Assembly (NCBI RefSeq): GCF_016805305.1
Contig: NZ_JAERQN010000001.1
Location: forward strand, 434,001 to 498,000
DNA: 64,000 bases
Source: Falsiroseomonas ponticola
GTDB lineage: Bacteria > Pseudomonadota > Alphaproteobacteria > Acetobacterales > Acetobacteraceae
Direction of reading: 5' to 3'
Within the stretch, counting starts at the first letter, position 1. Every line of letters starts with the position of its first letter. The notes beneath the pieces were generated by a model. The model searched no databases and was not told where the DNA came from. It saw only the letters and a program-made list of their open reading frames with translations. Of this stretch, positions 1 through 10,601 are shown piece by piece. Both the position numbers and the translations under genes were made by a program.

Positions 1-1586
<1,586 letters not shown>

Positions 1587-1623
1587 CACGCCGCGGCACC
1601 CGGCCGGAACCGGCGCCCCGGCG

Positions 1624-2328
1624 ATGCTGGCCGAGGACCAGGCCGCCTTCCCGGCGGCCGGGCCCGGCGATCCGGGCGATGACATGGAGGAGCCCGAGAA
1701 GGGCCCTCTGCGCCGTTGCCTGGTGACGCGGGAGCGTCTGGCGAAGGAGGCGATGCTGCGCTTCGTGCTCTCGCCCGACCGCCTGGTGGTCTGCGACCTG
1801 GCCGGGCGCCTGCCGGGCCGGGGAATGTGGTTGAGCGCGAAGGCCGATGTGATAGAACGTGCCGCGACCCGTGGGGCCTTTGCCAAGGCATCGCGCGGTT
1901 CGGTGCACGTGCCCCCTGACCTTCGCGCGCGGATCGAGGACGGCCTACGGGGGCGCGTCCGCGACCTCATCGGCTTCGCCCGTCGCGCCGGGCAGGCTGT
2001 CAGTGGCTGGCAGGCGGCGCGGGAATGGTTGCAGGCCGGACATGCCGGCCTGGTGGTCCAGGCTTCCGATGGCAGCCTGGCGGAGCGGGAACGGCTCCTC
2101 GGCCTGCGGCGCGTCGCTTCGGTGGCGCCGCTGACGGCGGCGGAGCTGGGGGCGCTGTTCGGACGGGACCGGGCAGTGCATGTTGTGATCGCGCCAGGGA
2201 AGCTGGCGGACGGAATCGCGGTGGAAGCCGCACGGCTCGCGGGCGTTGCCGCCGCGGGGCCAAGACAGGGGGACGCGCCGGGCGCGCCGCCCGAGGCAAC
2301 GGACCCCCCGGCCGAGGCCGGGGACTGA
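1624..2328 (+). CDS. ylxR: YlxR-type RNA-binding protein with L7Ae-like C-terminal domain
   Basis: The N-terminal half carries the YlxR (DUF448) signature LRRCLVTRERL and LPGRGMWLSA, a small nucleic-acid-binding fold almost always encoded between nusA and infB. The C-terminal half (DLIGFARRAGQAVSGW, then a hydrophobic strand and VVIAPGKLADG) resembles the L7Ae/L30e-like domain commonly fused to YlxR in alphaproteobacteria. The frame stays open back into nusA, so the start is uncertain. I chose the first ATG after the nusA stop; the ATG at 1684, directly before the conserved block, is an alternative. Neither has a strong ribosome-binding site. The function is poorly defined in the family; a role in rRNA or RNase P related RNA binding and transcription has been suggested for homologues. 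Confidence 0.85.
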   Translation: MLAEDQAAFPAAGPGDPGDDMEEPEKGPLRRCLVTRERLAKEAMLRFVLSPDRLVVCDLAGRLPGRGMWLSAKADVIERAATRGAFAKASRGSVHVPPDLRARIEDGLRGRVRDLIGFARRAGQAVSGWQAAREWLQAGHAGLVVQASDGSLAERERLLGLRRVASVAPLTAAELGALFGRDRAVHVVIAPGKLADGIAVEAARLAGVAAAGPRQGDAPGAPPEATDPPAEAGD

Positions 2329-2418
2329 ATACCGCGCCCCGGTTCGCCGGGGCGGGGACCGACTTCACCCGCGCTTGCGCGGACTGCACAGGGTGCCGCG
2401 TTCAACACGCGGCGAGAC

Positions 2419-5400
2419 ATGACGGACGAGAGATCGGGTTCGGATCGGCGGATGAGCGACCAGAACGACCAGGATGCGGCAAAGGGCCGGCTTTCCCTCC
2501 GGCCCGGCGGCCGCCTGGAGCTGGGCAAGACGGTGGACGCTGGCAGCGTGCGCCAGTCCTTCAGCCATGGCCGCAGCAAGGTGGTGCAGGTGGAGGTGCT
2601 GAAGAAGCGCGCCCCCACCCCAACCGTGGCCCCGGCGAAGCCGGGTGCTTCCCCGGCGGCCGCAGCGCCGGCCGGCGCCCAGCCCAGCGGGCCTCGCCCC
2701 GCCGTGGGCGGGCCGCCGCGCCCGGGCAATGCCGCCCCGGCCGGCAAGCCGCCCGCCGCGGCCGGCCGCCCGCTGACGCAGGCGGAAGTCGCCATGCGCC
2801 AGCGCGTGCTGGAGGAGCAGCGCCGCGTCGAGGCGCAGCGCCAGCGGGAGGAGCGGGAGCGCCAGGCGCTCCAGCTGCGCTCCGCCGCCGAGGAAGCGGC
2901 CCGCCGCGCCGAGGAGGAGCGTCGCCGCGCCGAGGATGAGGAGCGCCTGGCCGCCGAGGAGGCGCGCCGCGCCGCCGAGGAAGCGCGCCGTGCGCCGCCG
3001 CCCGCCCCGGTCGAGGAAAGCGCCCCCGTGGCCGCCGCCCCCGCCGCCCCCACCCCGGCGCCGGCCCAGCCCGTGGCCCCGCCCCGCCCGCAGGCCCCGC
3101 CCGCGCCGATGGCGCGCCGGCCGGAACCCGCCGGCCCGGCGCCCCGCCGCGATGGCCCGCCGCCCCGCCAGGGCGATGGCCCGTCCCGCGATGCCGGCCC
3201 GCGCCCGGGCTTCGGCGCGCGCCCCGGCTATGGCGATCGGGCCGGCGGCCCGCCGCGCCCGATGGCGCCGCCGCTGCGCACCGGCCGCCCCGGCCCGGTG
3301 CCGAGCTCGATCGGCCCGCGCCGCCCGGCCGGCCCGCCCGGCGCGCCGCCCAACGTGGCCCCGAACGTGCCGCCGCCGGATGCGCCCGCCGCGAAGCTGA
3401 CGCTGAAGGCCCGCGCGCCGCGGGAGGATGACGAGGATGCACGCCCCGTCCGCCGCCCCGGCATGGTGGGCCCGCCCGGCGCCAAGAAGCCGGTCGCGCC
3501 GCCGCCCAAGAAGACGCTGACGCCCTCCGACCGCCGCCGCGAAGGCCGCATCGACGTCAACGCCGCGATCGAGGGCGAGGATGAGCGCACGCGCTCCATC
3601 GCCTCCGTCCGCCGCGCGCGGGAGCGGGAGCGGCGGCAGCAGGAGCTGGCGCGCCTGCGCTCCGGCGCCGAGCGCGTGGTCCGCGACGTGGTGGTGCCGG
3701 AAACCATCACCGTGCAGGAACTGGCGAACCGCATGGCCGCCCGTGGCGGCGAGGTGGTGAAGGCCCTGTTCCGCATGGGCGTGATGGCGACGCTGACGCA
3801 GTCCATCGACGCCGACACGGCGGAGCTGATCGTCCAGGAATTCGGCCACCGCGTGAAGCGCGTGGCGGAAGGCGATGTCGAGATCGGCATCGAGGGCGAC
3901 GAGGACACGGATGTCGACCTGGAGCCCCGCGCGCCGGTCGTCACCATCATGGGCCATGTCGACCACGGCAAGACCAGCCTGCTGGACGCGCTGCGCAAGG
4001 CGGACGTCGCCGCGCACGAGGCCGGCGGCATCACCCAGCACATCGGCGCCTACCAGGTGACGATCCCGTCGGGCGAGAAGGTCACCTTCATCGACACGCC
4101 GGGCCACGCGGCCTTCACCGCCATGCGCGCCCGCGGCGCCAGCGTGACCGACATGGTCGTGCTGGTCGTGGCGGCGGATGACGGCGTGATGCCGCAGACG
4201 ATCGAGGCGATCAGCCACGCCAAGGCGGCGAACGTCCCGATCATCGTGGCCATCAACAAGATCGACAAGCCGGGCGTGCGCCCCGAACGCGTGAAGCAGG
4301 AACTGCTGCAGCACGAGATCGTGGTGGAAAGCCTGGGCGGCGAGACGCAGGAGATCGAGGTCTCCGCCACGCAGAAGCTGAACCTCGACAAGCTGCTCGA
4401 GGCCATCACGCTGCAGGCGGAAATCCTGGACCTGCGCGCCAATCCGGACCGCGCGGCGGAAGGCACGGTGATCGAAAGCCGCCTCGACCGCGGGCGCGGC
4501 CCCGTCGCGACGGTGCTGGTCCAGAAGGGCACGCTGCGGACGGGCGACATCGTCGTGGCCGGCGCCGAATGGGGCCGGGTGCGCGCGATGCTGGACGACA
4601 AGGCGCGCCAGCTGAAGGAAGCCGGCCCGTCCCTGCCGGTCGAGATCCTGGGCCTGTCGGGCGTTCCCACCGCCGGCGAGAACTTCGTCGCGGTGAAGGA
4701 CGAGACGCAGGCGCGCGAGATCTCCGAATTCCGCACGCGCAAGCTGCGGGAGAAGCAGGTGGCGGCGATCAGCGCCGGCCGCGGCAGCCTGACCGACATG
4801 CTGGCGCGCATCCAGGCGGGCCAGCAGAAGGAAGTGGCCGTCGTCTGCAAGGCGGATGTGCAGGGCAGCGCGGAAGCCATCGGCGTCACGCTCGGCAAGC
4901 TGGGCAACGACGAGGTGCGGGTCCGTGTCCTGCACAGCGCCGTCGGCCAGATCACCGAAAGCGACATCCAGCTGGCCAAGGCGTCCAACGCCGTCATCGT
5001 CGCCTTCAACGTCCGCGCCACCACCCAGGCGCGGGAACTGGCGCAGCGCGACGGCGTGGAGATCCGCTACTACTCCATCATCTACGAGGTGGCGGACGAC
5101 ATCGAGGAGCTGGTGCGCGGCAAGCTGGCGCCGGTGCAGCGGGAGAAGTTCCTGGGCTACGCCCAGATCCTGCAGGTCTTCGAGGTCAAGCGCATCGGCA
5201 ACGTGGCGGGCTGCCGCATCACCGAAGGCGTGGTCAAGCGCGGCTGCGGCGTCCGCCTGCTGCGCGACGGCACCGTCATCCACCAGGGCGAGCTCAGCAC
5301 GCTGCGCCGCTTCAAGGATGACGTGAAGGAAGTGACCAACGGCTACGAATGCGGCATGTCCTTCGCCAACTACAACGACATCCGCGTCGGCGACCAGATC

Positions 5401-5439
5401 GAGTGCTACGAGACCGAGACGGTCGCCGGCACGCTCTGA
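2419..5439 (+). CDS. infB: Translation initiation factor IF-2
   Basis: IF-2 is the GTPase that brings initiator fMet-tRNA to the 30S subunit and promotes subunit joining. An N-terminal [20 protein letters not shown] block typical of alphaproteobacterial IF-2 is followed by about 350 residues of Pro/Ala/Arg/Glu-rich low-complexity linker including a charged coiled stretch. Then come the IF2_N fold ([20 protein letters not shown]) and the G domain with G1 GHVDHGKT at residues 512-519, G3 DTPGH and G4 NKID, and finally the beta-barrel and C2 domains. At 1006 aa it is longer than the Escherichia coli protein because of the linker. The ATG at 2419 has GGCGAG upstream; the in-frame ATG at 2452 (MSDQND) matches relatives' N-termini better and may be the true start. 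Confidence 0.97.
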   Translation: MTDERSGSDRRMSDQNDQDAAKGRLSLRPGGRLELGKTVDAGSVRQSFSHGRSKVVQVEVLKKRAPTPTVAPAKPGASPAAAAPAGAQPSGPRPAVGGPPRPGNAAPAGKPPAAAGRPLTQAEVAMRQRVLEEQRRVEAQRQREERERQALQLRSAAEEAARRAEEERRRAEDEERLAAEEARRAAEEARRAPPPAPVEESAPVAAAPAAPTPAPAQPVAPPRPQAPPAPMARRPEPAGPAPRRDGPPPRQGDGPSRDAGPRPGFGARPGYGDRAGGPPRPMAPPLRTGRPGPVPSSIGPRRPAGPPGAPPNVAPNVPPPDAPAAKLTLKARAPREDDEDARPVRRPGMVGPPGAKKPVAPPPKKTLTPSDRRREGRIDVNAAIEGEDERTRSIASVRRARERERRQQELARLRSGAERVVRDVVVPETITVQELANRMAARGGEVVKALFRMGVMATLTQSIDADTAELIVQEFGHRVKRVAEGDVEIGIEGDEDTDVDLEPRAPVVTIMGHVDHGKTSLLDALRKADVAAHEAGGITQHIGAYQVTIPSGEKVTFIDTPGHAAFTAMRARGASVTDMVVLVVAADDGVMPQTIEAISHAKAANVPIIVAINKIDKPGVRPERVKQELLQHEIVVESLGGETQEIEVSATQKLNLDKLLEAITLQAEILDLRANPDRAAEGTVIESRLDRGRGPVATVLVQKGTLRTGDIVVAGAEWGRVRAMLDDKARQLKEAGPSLPVEILGLSGVPTAGENFVAVKDETQAREISEFRTRKLREKQVAAISAGRGSLTDMLARIQAGQQKEVAVVCKADVQGSAEAIGVTLGKLGNDEVRVRVLHSAVGQITESDIQLAKASNAVIVAFNVRATTQARELAQRDGVEIRYYSIIYEVADDIEELVRGKLAPVQREKFLGYAQILQVFEVKRIGNVAGCRITEGVVKRGCGVRLLRDGTVIHQGELSTLRRFKDDVKEVTNGYECGMSFANYNDIRVGDQIECYETETVAGTL

Positions 5440-5462
5440 CGCCACAGGCCTGGGCCATCAGG

Positions 5463-5491
5463 GGGGCGCGGCGGACACGCCGCGCCCCTTT
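5463..5491 (+). terminator. Intrinsic-terminator-like hairpin between infB and rbfA
   Basis: A perfect 11-bp GC stem (GGGGCGCGGCG / CGCCGCGCCCC) closes a GACA loop and is followed by TTTGCTTTG. It lies in the 85-bp gap between infB and rbfA. It could attenuate read-through so that rbfA-truB are transcribed less than infB, or it may stabilise the infB 3' end. The T-tract is short and interrupted, so termination is probably partial. Confidence 0.6.
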
Positions 5492-5524
5492 GCTTTGCCC
5501 GTTCGATTGTTGAGGAACACCAGC

Positions 5525-6016
5525 ATGGCCCGCCGAACCGGGAATGCGACCACCACGGACAAGGACCGCGGCGCCGGGCGCCGCGACGCCAGGCCCGCCA
5601 CGAAGCGCGACGCGCCGCAGGGCCCGTCCCAGCGCCAGCTCCGCGTGGCGGAGGAGGTGCGCCACGCGCTCTCCGCCATTTTCGCGCGGGAGGAATTCCG
5701 CGACCCCGACCTGGCCGGGCTGCACGTGACCGTGACGGAGGTCCGCGCCTCCCCGGACCTGCGGCACATGACGGCCTTCGTCAGCGGGCTGGGGAAGGAC
5801 CTGACGGCCGCGCAGCATGCCGGGCTGAAGCGGGTGGCGCCCTACCTGCGGACGCTGGTCAGCAAGGCGGTGCGGCTGCGCTTCGCGCCGGAACTGCATT
5901 TCCAGCCCGACACCGCGCTCGACTACGCCATGCACATCAACAAGGTCATGCAGCGGCCGGAAGTGCAGCAGGACCTGGCGCCGAAGCCCGCCACCAAGGA
6001 CGAAGACGAATCGTGA
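5525..6016 (+). CDS. rbfA: Ribosome-binding factor A
   Basis: RbfA is a cold-shock-linked 30S maturation factor that helps 16S rRNA 5'-end processing. The KH-like core is recognisable: [17 protein letters not shown], then [20 protein letters not shown], then [20 protein letters not shown] with the family's terminal RxxPEL-F--D pattern. At 163 aa it has a basic, probably disordered N-terminal extension of about 35 residues before the fold, common in alphaproteobacteria. An ATG 30 bp upstream is in frame, but the ATG at 5525 fits the AGGA about 9 nt ahead of it. Its stop overlaps the truB start (GTGA), so the two are translationally coupled. Confidence 0.95.
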   Translation: MARRTGNATTTDKDRGAGRRDARPATKRDAPQGPSQRQLRVAEEVRHALSAIFAREEFRDPDLAGLHVTVTEVRASPDLRHMTAFVSGLGKDLTAAQHAGLKRVAPYLRTLVSKAVRLRFAPELHFQPDTALDYAMHINKVMQRPEVQQDLAPKPATKDEDES

Positions 6017-7008
6017 GCCCGCCCAACCGCCACCGTCCCCCCAAGAAGCCGAAGGGCCGCGCGCTCGATGGCTGGCTGATCGTGGACAAGCCGTCGGGCA
6101 TCGGCTCCACGGATGTGGTCAACAAGGTGAAGCGCGCCTTCCAGGCGCAGAAGGCGGGCCATGGCGGCACGCTGGACCCGCTGGCCACCGGCCTGCTGCC
6201 CGTCGCCTTCGGCGCCGCGACCAAGACCGTGCCCTACGTCATGGACGGCACCAAGAGCTACCACTTCACGCTGCGGTTCGGGGAGGCGCGGGACACCGAC
6301 GATGCCGATGGCAAGGTGACCGCCACCAGCGACATCCGCCCCACGGATGCCGAGATCGAGGCCGTGCTGCCCCGCTTCCGCGGCGACATCATGCAGGTTC
6401 CCCCCGCCTATTCCGCCATCAAGATCGGCGGCGAGCGCGCCTATGACCTGGCGCGCGAGGGCCAGGCGGTGGAGATCGCGCCCCGCCCCGCGCGGATCGA
6501 CCGCTTCGACCTGATCGCGCGGCCGGACATCGACACCGCCATCTTCCATGTCGAAAGCGGCAAGGGCGTCTATATGCGCTCCCTCGCGCGCGATGTGGCG
6601 AAGGCGGTGGGCTCCGTCGGCCACATCACCGCGCTACGCCGCCTGCGCGTGGGACCCTTCCGGGAATCGCATGCGATTTCCCTGGACAGCCTGCTCGGAA
6701 CCGGCGATACGCCGTCCCCTTCCCCGGACCTTCTTCTTCCCGTGACGACCGCGCTGGCCGACATCCCGGCACTGGCCGTCAATGGAGAGGAGGCCACCCG
6801 CCTCATGCAGGGCCAGGCCATCAGCCTGGTGGACCTCATGGGCAGGATTCCCCGCGACGCGGACCCCGAAGGGGGCCTGCTGCGCGCGATGGCGGGGGAG
6901 CGTCTCCTCGGCCTGTGCCGGCTGGATGGCGGTTGGATGCAGCCCGAGCGGCTGATCCAGCTCGGCCATCCCGACGGCCCTTGGATCCAGGTCAGGGACG
7001 AGGCTTAA
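6013..7008 (+). CDS. truB: tRNA pseudouridine(55) synthase TruB
   Basis: TruB isomerises U55 in the T-loop of nearly all elongator tRNAs. The N-terminal block [17 protein letters not shown] and the catalytic loop [14 protein letters not shown], with nucleophile Asp55, are intact, as are the downstream [20 protein letters not shown] and [13 protein letters not shown] elements. The C-terminal part (residues about 230-331) is a PUA-like extension. Translation starts at a GTG that overlaps the rbfA stop by 4 nt. The length of 331 aa is normal. Confidence 0.96.
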   Translation: MSPPNRHRPPKKPKGRALDGWLIVDKPSGIGSTDVVNKVKRAFQAQKAGHGGTLDPLATGLLPVAFGAATKTVPYVMDGTKSYHFTLRFGEARDTDDADGKVTATSDIRPTDAEIEAVLPRFRGDIMQVPPAYSAIKIGGERAYDLAREGQAVEIAPRPARIDRFDLIARPDIDTAIFHVESGKGVYMRSLARDVAKAVGSVGHITALRRLRVGPFRESHAISLDSLLGTGDTPSPSPDLLLPVTTALADIPALAVNGEEATRLMQGQAISLVDLMGRIPRDADPEGGLLRAMAGERLLGLCRLDGGWMQPERLIQLGHPDGPWIQVRDEA

Positions 7009-7027
7009 CCCGCACCTGGAAGGATCG

Positions 7028-7303
7028 ATGATGTCGACCATGACGGCAGAGGCCCGCGCGGCCCTGATCAAGGAATACGCCACCAAGCCGGGCGACACCG
7101 GCAGCCCGGAGGTCCAGGTCGCCCTGATCTCCGCGCGCGTCGCCATGCTGACGGAGCACCTGAAGGCCCACCCGAAGGACTTCCACAGCCGGCGCGGCCT
7201 GCTGGTGCTGGTCGGCCAGCGCCGCGGCCTGCTGGACTACGTGAAGAAGAAGGACGTGAAGCGCTACGAGAGCCTGATCGGGCGCCTCGGCCTGCGCCGC
7301 TGA
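7028..7303 (+). CDS. rpsO: 30S ribosomal protein S15
   Basis: S15 is a primary 16S rRNA-binding protein of the 30S platform. The family signature [20 protein letters not shown] and the C-terminus [13 protein letters not shown] are intact, as is [13 protein letters not shown] near the N-terminus. The ATG at 7028 is preceded by GGAAGGA; the adjacent ATG at 7031 would give 90 aa. It is the last gene of the operon and is followed by a strong terminator. The pnp gene that follows rpsO in many bacteria is not here; the next gene is a convergent CsbD-like gene. Confidence 0.97.
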   Translation: MMSTMTAEARAALIKEYATKPGDTGSPEVQVALISARVAMLTEHLKAHPKDFHSRRGLLVLVGQRRGLLDYVKKKDVKRYESLIGRLGLRR

Positions 7304-7356
7304 GTCGTGCCGTAAGGCGCGCGAACAGCAATTTCCGCCGCGAGGCGGGCATGAAG

Positions 7357-7390
7357 AAGGCCCCGGGAGGGAACTCCCGGGGCCTTTTTC
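7357..7390 (+). terminator. Rho-independent terminator after rpsO
   Basis: A perfect 13-bp stem (AAGGCCCCGGGAG / CTCCCGGGGCCTT) closes a GGAA tetraloop and runs into a T5 tract at 7385-7389. This is the clearest intrinsic terminator in the window and ends the nusA-rpsO operon. Confidence 0.93.
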
Positions 7391-7403
7391 GTGGGCGGGA
7401 GCC

Positions 7404-7468
7404 GGGGAAGGCGCTGCCTTCCCCGGACCCCATCCGCCAGGCCCGAGACGGGCCTGGACCGTCGTCAG
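7404..7468 (-). repeat. Dispersed double-hairpin intergenic repeat, copy 1
   Basis: Two perfect 9-bp hairpins lie in a row: GGGGAAGGC-GCT-GCCTTCCCC (7404-7424) and CCAGGCCCG-AGA-CGGGCCTGG (7437-7457). On the minus strand it begins 2 nt after the csbD stop. About 42 nt (7426-7467) match 48122-48163 in inverted orientation with essentially one difference. A diverged relative lies at 44024-44076. Its place directly behind stop codons suggests an mRNA 3'-end or terminator role, like REP/BIME elements. Confidence 0.8.
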
Positions 7469-7469
7469 G

Positions 7470-7664
7470 TCAGACGCGGTCCTTGCCGTCCACGGCGTCA
7501 CGCGCCGCGTCCTTGGCACCACCGACGGCGCTCTGCGCCTTGCCCTTCGCCTTGTCGGCCATGCCCTCGGCCTGCAGCTTCGCGTCGCCGGTCAGCTCAC
7601 CGACGCCCTGCTTGATGCTGCCCTTCACCTGGTTGCCGGCGCCGGCGATACGGTCCTTGTCCAT
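7470..7664 (-). CDS. CsbD family stress-response protein
   Basis: A 64-aa hydrophilic Lys/Ala/Gly/Asp-rich protein with the CsbD-family pattern DKDRIAGAGNQVKGSIKQ, GELTGDAKLQAEG and DKAKGKAQSAVG. CsbD-like proteins are small, general-stress-induced proteins of unknown biochemical role. The ATG at 7664 is preceded by AAGAGGAG at good spacing; a longer in-frame form from 7691 is less likely. It converges on the rpsO terminator, and the dispersed hairpin repeat begins right after its stop codon. Confidence 0.9.
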   Translation of the reverse strand: MDKDRIAGAGNQVKGSIKQGVGELTGDAKLQAEGMADKAKGKAQSAVGGAKDAARDAVDGKDRV

Positions 7665-7748
7665 GGTCGCGTTCTCCTCTTGCCCGGCCACGATGGCCGG
7701 TTCGAGGGCAAAAACGCGCGTTCAAGCGGGGGGTTCCCCCGTTACACT

Positions 7749-9095
7749 TCAACCACTTGGCGGAAGTCCGGCGATGGCGGCATCAACCGCATCGCCGAAG
7801 CGGGCCACGATCGCCTCGATATCCGCGGCATTCGCGATGTAGGGGGGCGAGAGGATGACATGGTCGCCGCGCTTGCCGTCGATCGTGCCGGCCATGGGGT
7901 AGCAGGCCAGGCCCCGCTCATAGGCCTCCCGCTTGATGCGCTCGTTGAGCTTGAGCGCGGGGTCGAAGACCGCCTTGCTGGCGCGGTCGGCGACGAACTC
8001 CGCGCACCAGAACAGCCCGCGGCCGCGGATGTCGCCGACATGGCGATGGTTGCCGAGCCGCTCCACCAGGCGCTGTTCCAGCAGCGCGCCCATGGCGCGG
8101 ACGTTGTCGAGCAGCCCCTCCTCCCGGATCACCTGCTGCACGGCCAGCGCGGCGGCGCTGGCGATCGGATGCGCCTGGTAGGTATGGCCATGCATGAAGC
8201 CGCCGGAGCCATCCCGCAGCGCCTCGATGATCCGGCCGCCGATCATGATGCCGCCGATCGGCTGGTAGCCCCCGCCGAGACCCTTGGCGACGACCTGGAT
8301 ATCGGGGGGCACGCCCTCCTGCTCCCACGCATGCATGGTGCCGGTGCGGCCCATGCCGGACATCACCTCGTCCAGGATGAGCAGCGCGCCGTGGCGGTCG
8401 CAGATGGCGCGGACGGCCTGGAAATAGCCGGGGAGTGCGGCGACGCAGCCGAGCGTCGCGCCCACCACAGGCTCCGCAATGAAGGCCGCGACGGTATCGG
8501 GGCCGAGCGCCTGGAACTCCGCCTCCAGCTCCGCCGCCAGGCGCGCGACGTAGTCGGCATCCGATTCATCCGCCGCCCGGTCGCGATAGGCGTAGCAGGG
8601 CGAGACGTGGTGGAAGGCGTCCGACAGGATCGGCTGGTAGATGGCGCGCCGCATCATGTTCCCGCCGGCGGCCAGCGCGCCGAGGGTATTGCCGTGGTAG
8701 CTCTGCCGCCGCGCGATGAATTTTCGGCGGTTTGGCTGGCCGATCTCGACGAAGTATTGCCGCGCCAGTTTCAGCGCGGCCTCCACGCCCTCGGAGCCGG
8801 AGGAGCAGAGATACAGGTGGGTCAGCCCGCCCGGCTCGCCCTCCAGCACCAGGTCGGCGAGTTGTTCAGCGGGCTCGCAGGAATAGAGCGCGGTGTGCGC
8901 GTAGCTGAGGCGATCCATCTGCGCGCGCATCGCCTCCAGCACGCGGGGATGGCCATGGCCGAGGCAGGCGACGGCGGCGCCGCCGGAGCCGTCGATGACC
9001 GCCTTGCCGTTGGAATCGTGGATGAACATGCCCTGCCCCGTCAGGGCCAGCGGCGGATCGACGCGCAGGTTGCGCTGGAGAAGGCGGGAACGCAT
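7749..9095 (-). CDS. Class III PLP-dependent aminotransferase
   Basis: A 448-aa fold-type I omega-aminotransferase. Residues 33-50 hold the VIDGSGGAAVACLGHGHP block. LLILDEVMSGMGRTG has the PLP-ring-contacting Asp242, and VVAKGLGGGYQPIGG has the Schiff-base Lys271. The carboxy part contains the usual HGHTYQAHPIASAAAL active-site loop. Substrate cannot be read from sequence; relatives act on beta-alanine, taurine, putrescine or similar amines. The ATG at 9095 has GGAG about 12 nt upstream and lies 7 bp after the RidA gene, so it is probably the last gene of the rmuC-CNT-PH-RidA run. Coupling to a RidA deaminase suggests amine or amino-acid catabolism. Confidence 0.9.
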   Translation of the reverse strand: MRSRLLQRNLRVDPPLALTGQGMFIHDSNGKAVIDGSGGAAVACLGHGHPRVLEAMRAQMDRLSYAHTALYSCEPAEQLADLVLEGEPGGLTHLYLCSSGSEGVEAALKLARQYFVEIGQPNRRKFIARRQSYHGNTLGALAAGGNMMRRAIYQPILSDAFHHVSPCYAYRDRAADESDADYVARLAAELEAEFQALGPDTVAAFIAEPVVGATLGCVAALPGYFQAVRAICDRHGALLILDEVMSGMGRTGTMHAWEQEGVPPDIQVVAKGLGGGYQPIGGIMIGGRIIEALRDGSGGFMHGHTYQAHPIASAAALAVQQVIREEGLLDNVRAMGALLEQRLVERLGNHRHVGDIRGRGLFWCAEFVADRASKAVFDPALKLNERIKREAYERGLACYPMAGTIDGKRGDHVILSPPYIANAADIEAIVARFGDAVDAAIAGLPPSG

Positions 9096-9102
9096 GGCGT
9101 GA

Positions 9103-9483
9103 TCAGTCTCCAACGAGCGCGATGCAGGAGAAGGCGACGCGCGCCTCGGTCGGCACGCCGAAGCGGGCCGTGTGGCGGGCGGGCAGGCCGTTCGGGAAGT
9201 GCTTCACGTATTCGGCGTTGAGTGCGGCGTAGTCGGCGGGATCGGTGATCAGCATCGTCACCTGCACCACGCGCTCCAGGCTCGACCCGGCCTCCGCCAG
9301 GATGCGCGCCACCTCGGCCAGCGCGTTCCGCACCTCCTCCGCCGGCGTCGCGCCGCGATGCACCCCGCGGGCGGGGTCATGCGGCGCGGAATGGCCGGAG
9401 ACGAAGACGAGGCCGCCGGCGCGCGCGGCGCGGCTGAAGGGGCGGGCGCTGCCGGGTTCGGGCTGGTCGATGAAGGAGATCAT
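9103..9483 (-). CDS. RidA family (YjgF/YER057c/UK114) protein
   Basis: A 126-aa RidA-fold protein. RidA proteins are trimers that hydrolyse reactive enamine/imine intermediates or related metabolites. Visible features are the N-terminal ARAGGLVFVSGHSAPHDPARG strand-turn region, the central EEVRNALAEVARILAEAGSSLERVVQVTMLITD and the C-terminal RVAFSCIALV. The canonical Arg-containing pocket motif near the C-terminus (R-x-x-V-x-V/A) is present as EARVAFSC. The start overlaps the stop of the upstream PH-like gene (ATGA), and the aminotransferase follows after 7 bp. The context fits removal of imine by-products of the PLP enzyme. Confidence 0.88.
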   Translation of the reverse strand: MISFIDQPEPGSARPFSRAARAGGLVFVSGHSAPHDPARGVHRGATPAEEVRNALAEVARILAEAGSSLERVVQVTMLITDPADYAALNAEYVKHFPNGLPARHTARFGVPTEARVAFSCIALVGD

Positions 9484-10601
9484 GCCGGGGCATCCTGGCG
9501 CGATCGAGCGGCCTCGTCACGCCTTGGCCCATCGAGCGCCACGAGCAGCGCGGCCTCGGCCGCCGCGGCATCGGGCAGGGCGCGCAGGACCAGCCTGGCG
9601 GGATGGCCCTCCGCATCCCGGTCGCGCATGTGCCTCACCGCGAGGCTGCCGGTCCCGGCCAGCGGCCAGGTCCGCTCGATGCTCTCGATCGCCGCCAGCG
9701 GCCAGGTCGTCCTGATGCTGCGGGCCGGGCGGCGATCCAGCACGATGACGCGCTCCGTCGTGACGCCATAGGCGGTGAAGGACGCCCGGCGCCAGGCGAG
9801 GCCCGGCGCCACCAGGAGGAAGGCGCCGTAGCCGATCGCGATGGGATCGTTGAACTGGTCGTGCAACACCGCGACGAAGACCGGTGAGAAGAAGAACAGG
9901 ATCAGCACCGAGGGCACGAGCGTGGCCCAGGCATAGCGCGCCCGGTCGGGTTGCGCGGCCCAGAGCAGTGCCTCGCCAGGCCGGAGCGTCGGGGCGAAGA
10001 GCGCCTGCAAATCCGGCGCCGGCCCTGCTGCGCCCCGCATCGTCGGCCGGGGCGCCGCCACCAGCGCATGGACCGCGGCCTGCGCGGCAACGTCGTCCTG
10101 GATGGCGAAGAACCGGACCAGCGCCCCGCCGGCGCCGTCCCGCTGTCCCGCCGGTGCGCGGCGCAGGATATCGAGCTGCCCTGCCGCCTCCGCACCGCGC
10201 TTGTCGGCCCGCTCCGTCCCCCAGATGCGCGCGGGCAGATAGCTGTGCAGGCTGCCGATGACCGGCAGCCGCATCAGTTCCAGCACCCGGCGGTCCGTGA
10301 CCGCATAGGTCGTGCGACGGAAAACCATCATCAGGACCGGGAGCGCGCAGCTCATCGCGATGCCGACGACGAGGAAGAGGATCCATGCCGCAAGCCGCGT
10401 CGCCGGGTCGTCGATCGGGACATTGTTGATGAAGATGGCGCGGTCCGTGGGCGCCCGCGCGACCAGCACGGTCCAGAGAATGCCGAACAGCGACAGGCCG
10501 ATGCCCCAGCCCATCCCCTCCGTGGCGGCCGGGCGACCATGCCAGCGGATCTCCTCCCCCGGCAGCAACGCCTGGCGGAGCGCGGCCGGTGGCTCCGTCA
10601 C
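9480..10601 (-). CDS. Membrane protein with two PH-like repeats
   Basis: A 373-aa membrane protein built from two similar halves. Each has an LxPGE start (ALLPGEEIRWHGRP and TLRPGEALLWAAQPD), a pair of hydrophobic segments (ILWTVLVA and WILFLVVGIAMSCALPVLMM; then VLILFFFSPVFVAVL and YGAFLLVAPGLAW), and a PH-like strand motif (TTYAVTDRRVLEL and TAYGVTTERVIVLDRR). This matches the bacterial PH / YdbS-type layout of membrane-anchored PH domains; function is unknown. The start is a GTG overlapping the stop of the nucleoside transporter (GTGA), and its own stop overlaps the RidA start (ATGA), so it is a fully coupled operon member. The frame stays open far upstream of the GTG, but that extension is only the shadow of the transporter gene. 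Confidence 0.75.
   Translation of the reverse strand: MTEPPAALRQALLPGEEIRWHGRPAATEGMGWGIGLSLFGILWTVLVARAPTDRAIFINNVPIDDPATRLAAWILFLVVGIAMSCALPVLMMVFRRTTYAVTDRRVLELMRLPVIGSLHSYLPARIWGTERADKRGAEAAGQLDILRRAPAGQRDGAGGALVRFFAIQDDVAAQAAVHALVAAPRPTMRGAAGPAPDLQALFAPTLRPGEALLWAAQPDRARYAWATLVPSVLILFFFSPVFVAVLHDQFNDPIAIGYGAFLLVAPGLAWRRASFTAYGVTTERVIVLDRRPARSIRTTWPLAAIESIERTWPLAGTGSLAVRHMRDRDAEGHPARLVLRALPDAAAAEAALLVALDGPRRDEAARSRQDAPA

Noticed and set aside
2365..5445. A 1026-codon open frame on the minus strand opposite infB
   Set aside because: Its His/Asp/Ala/Arg/Leu-rich composition is the antisense shadow of a GC-rich gene. infB on the plus strand has complete IF-2 motifs.
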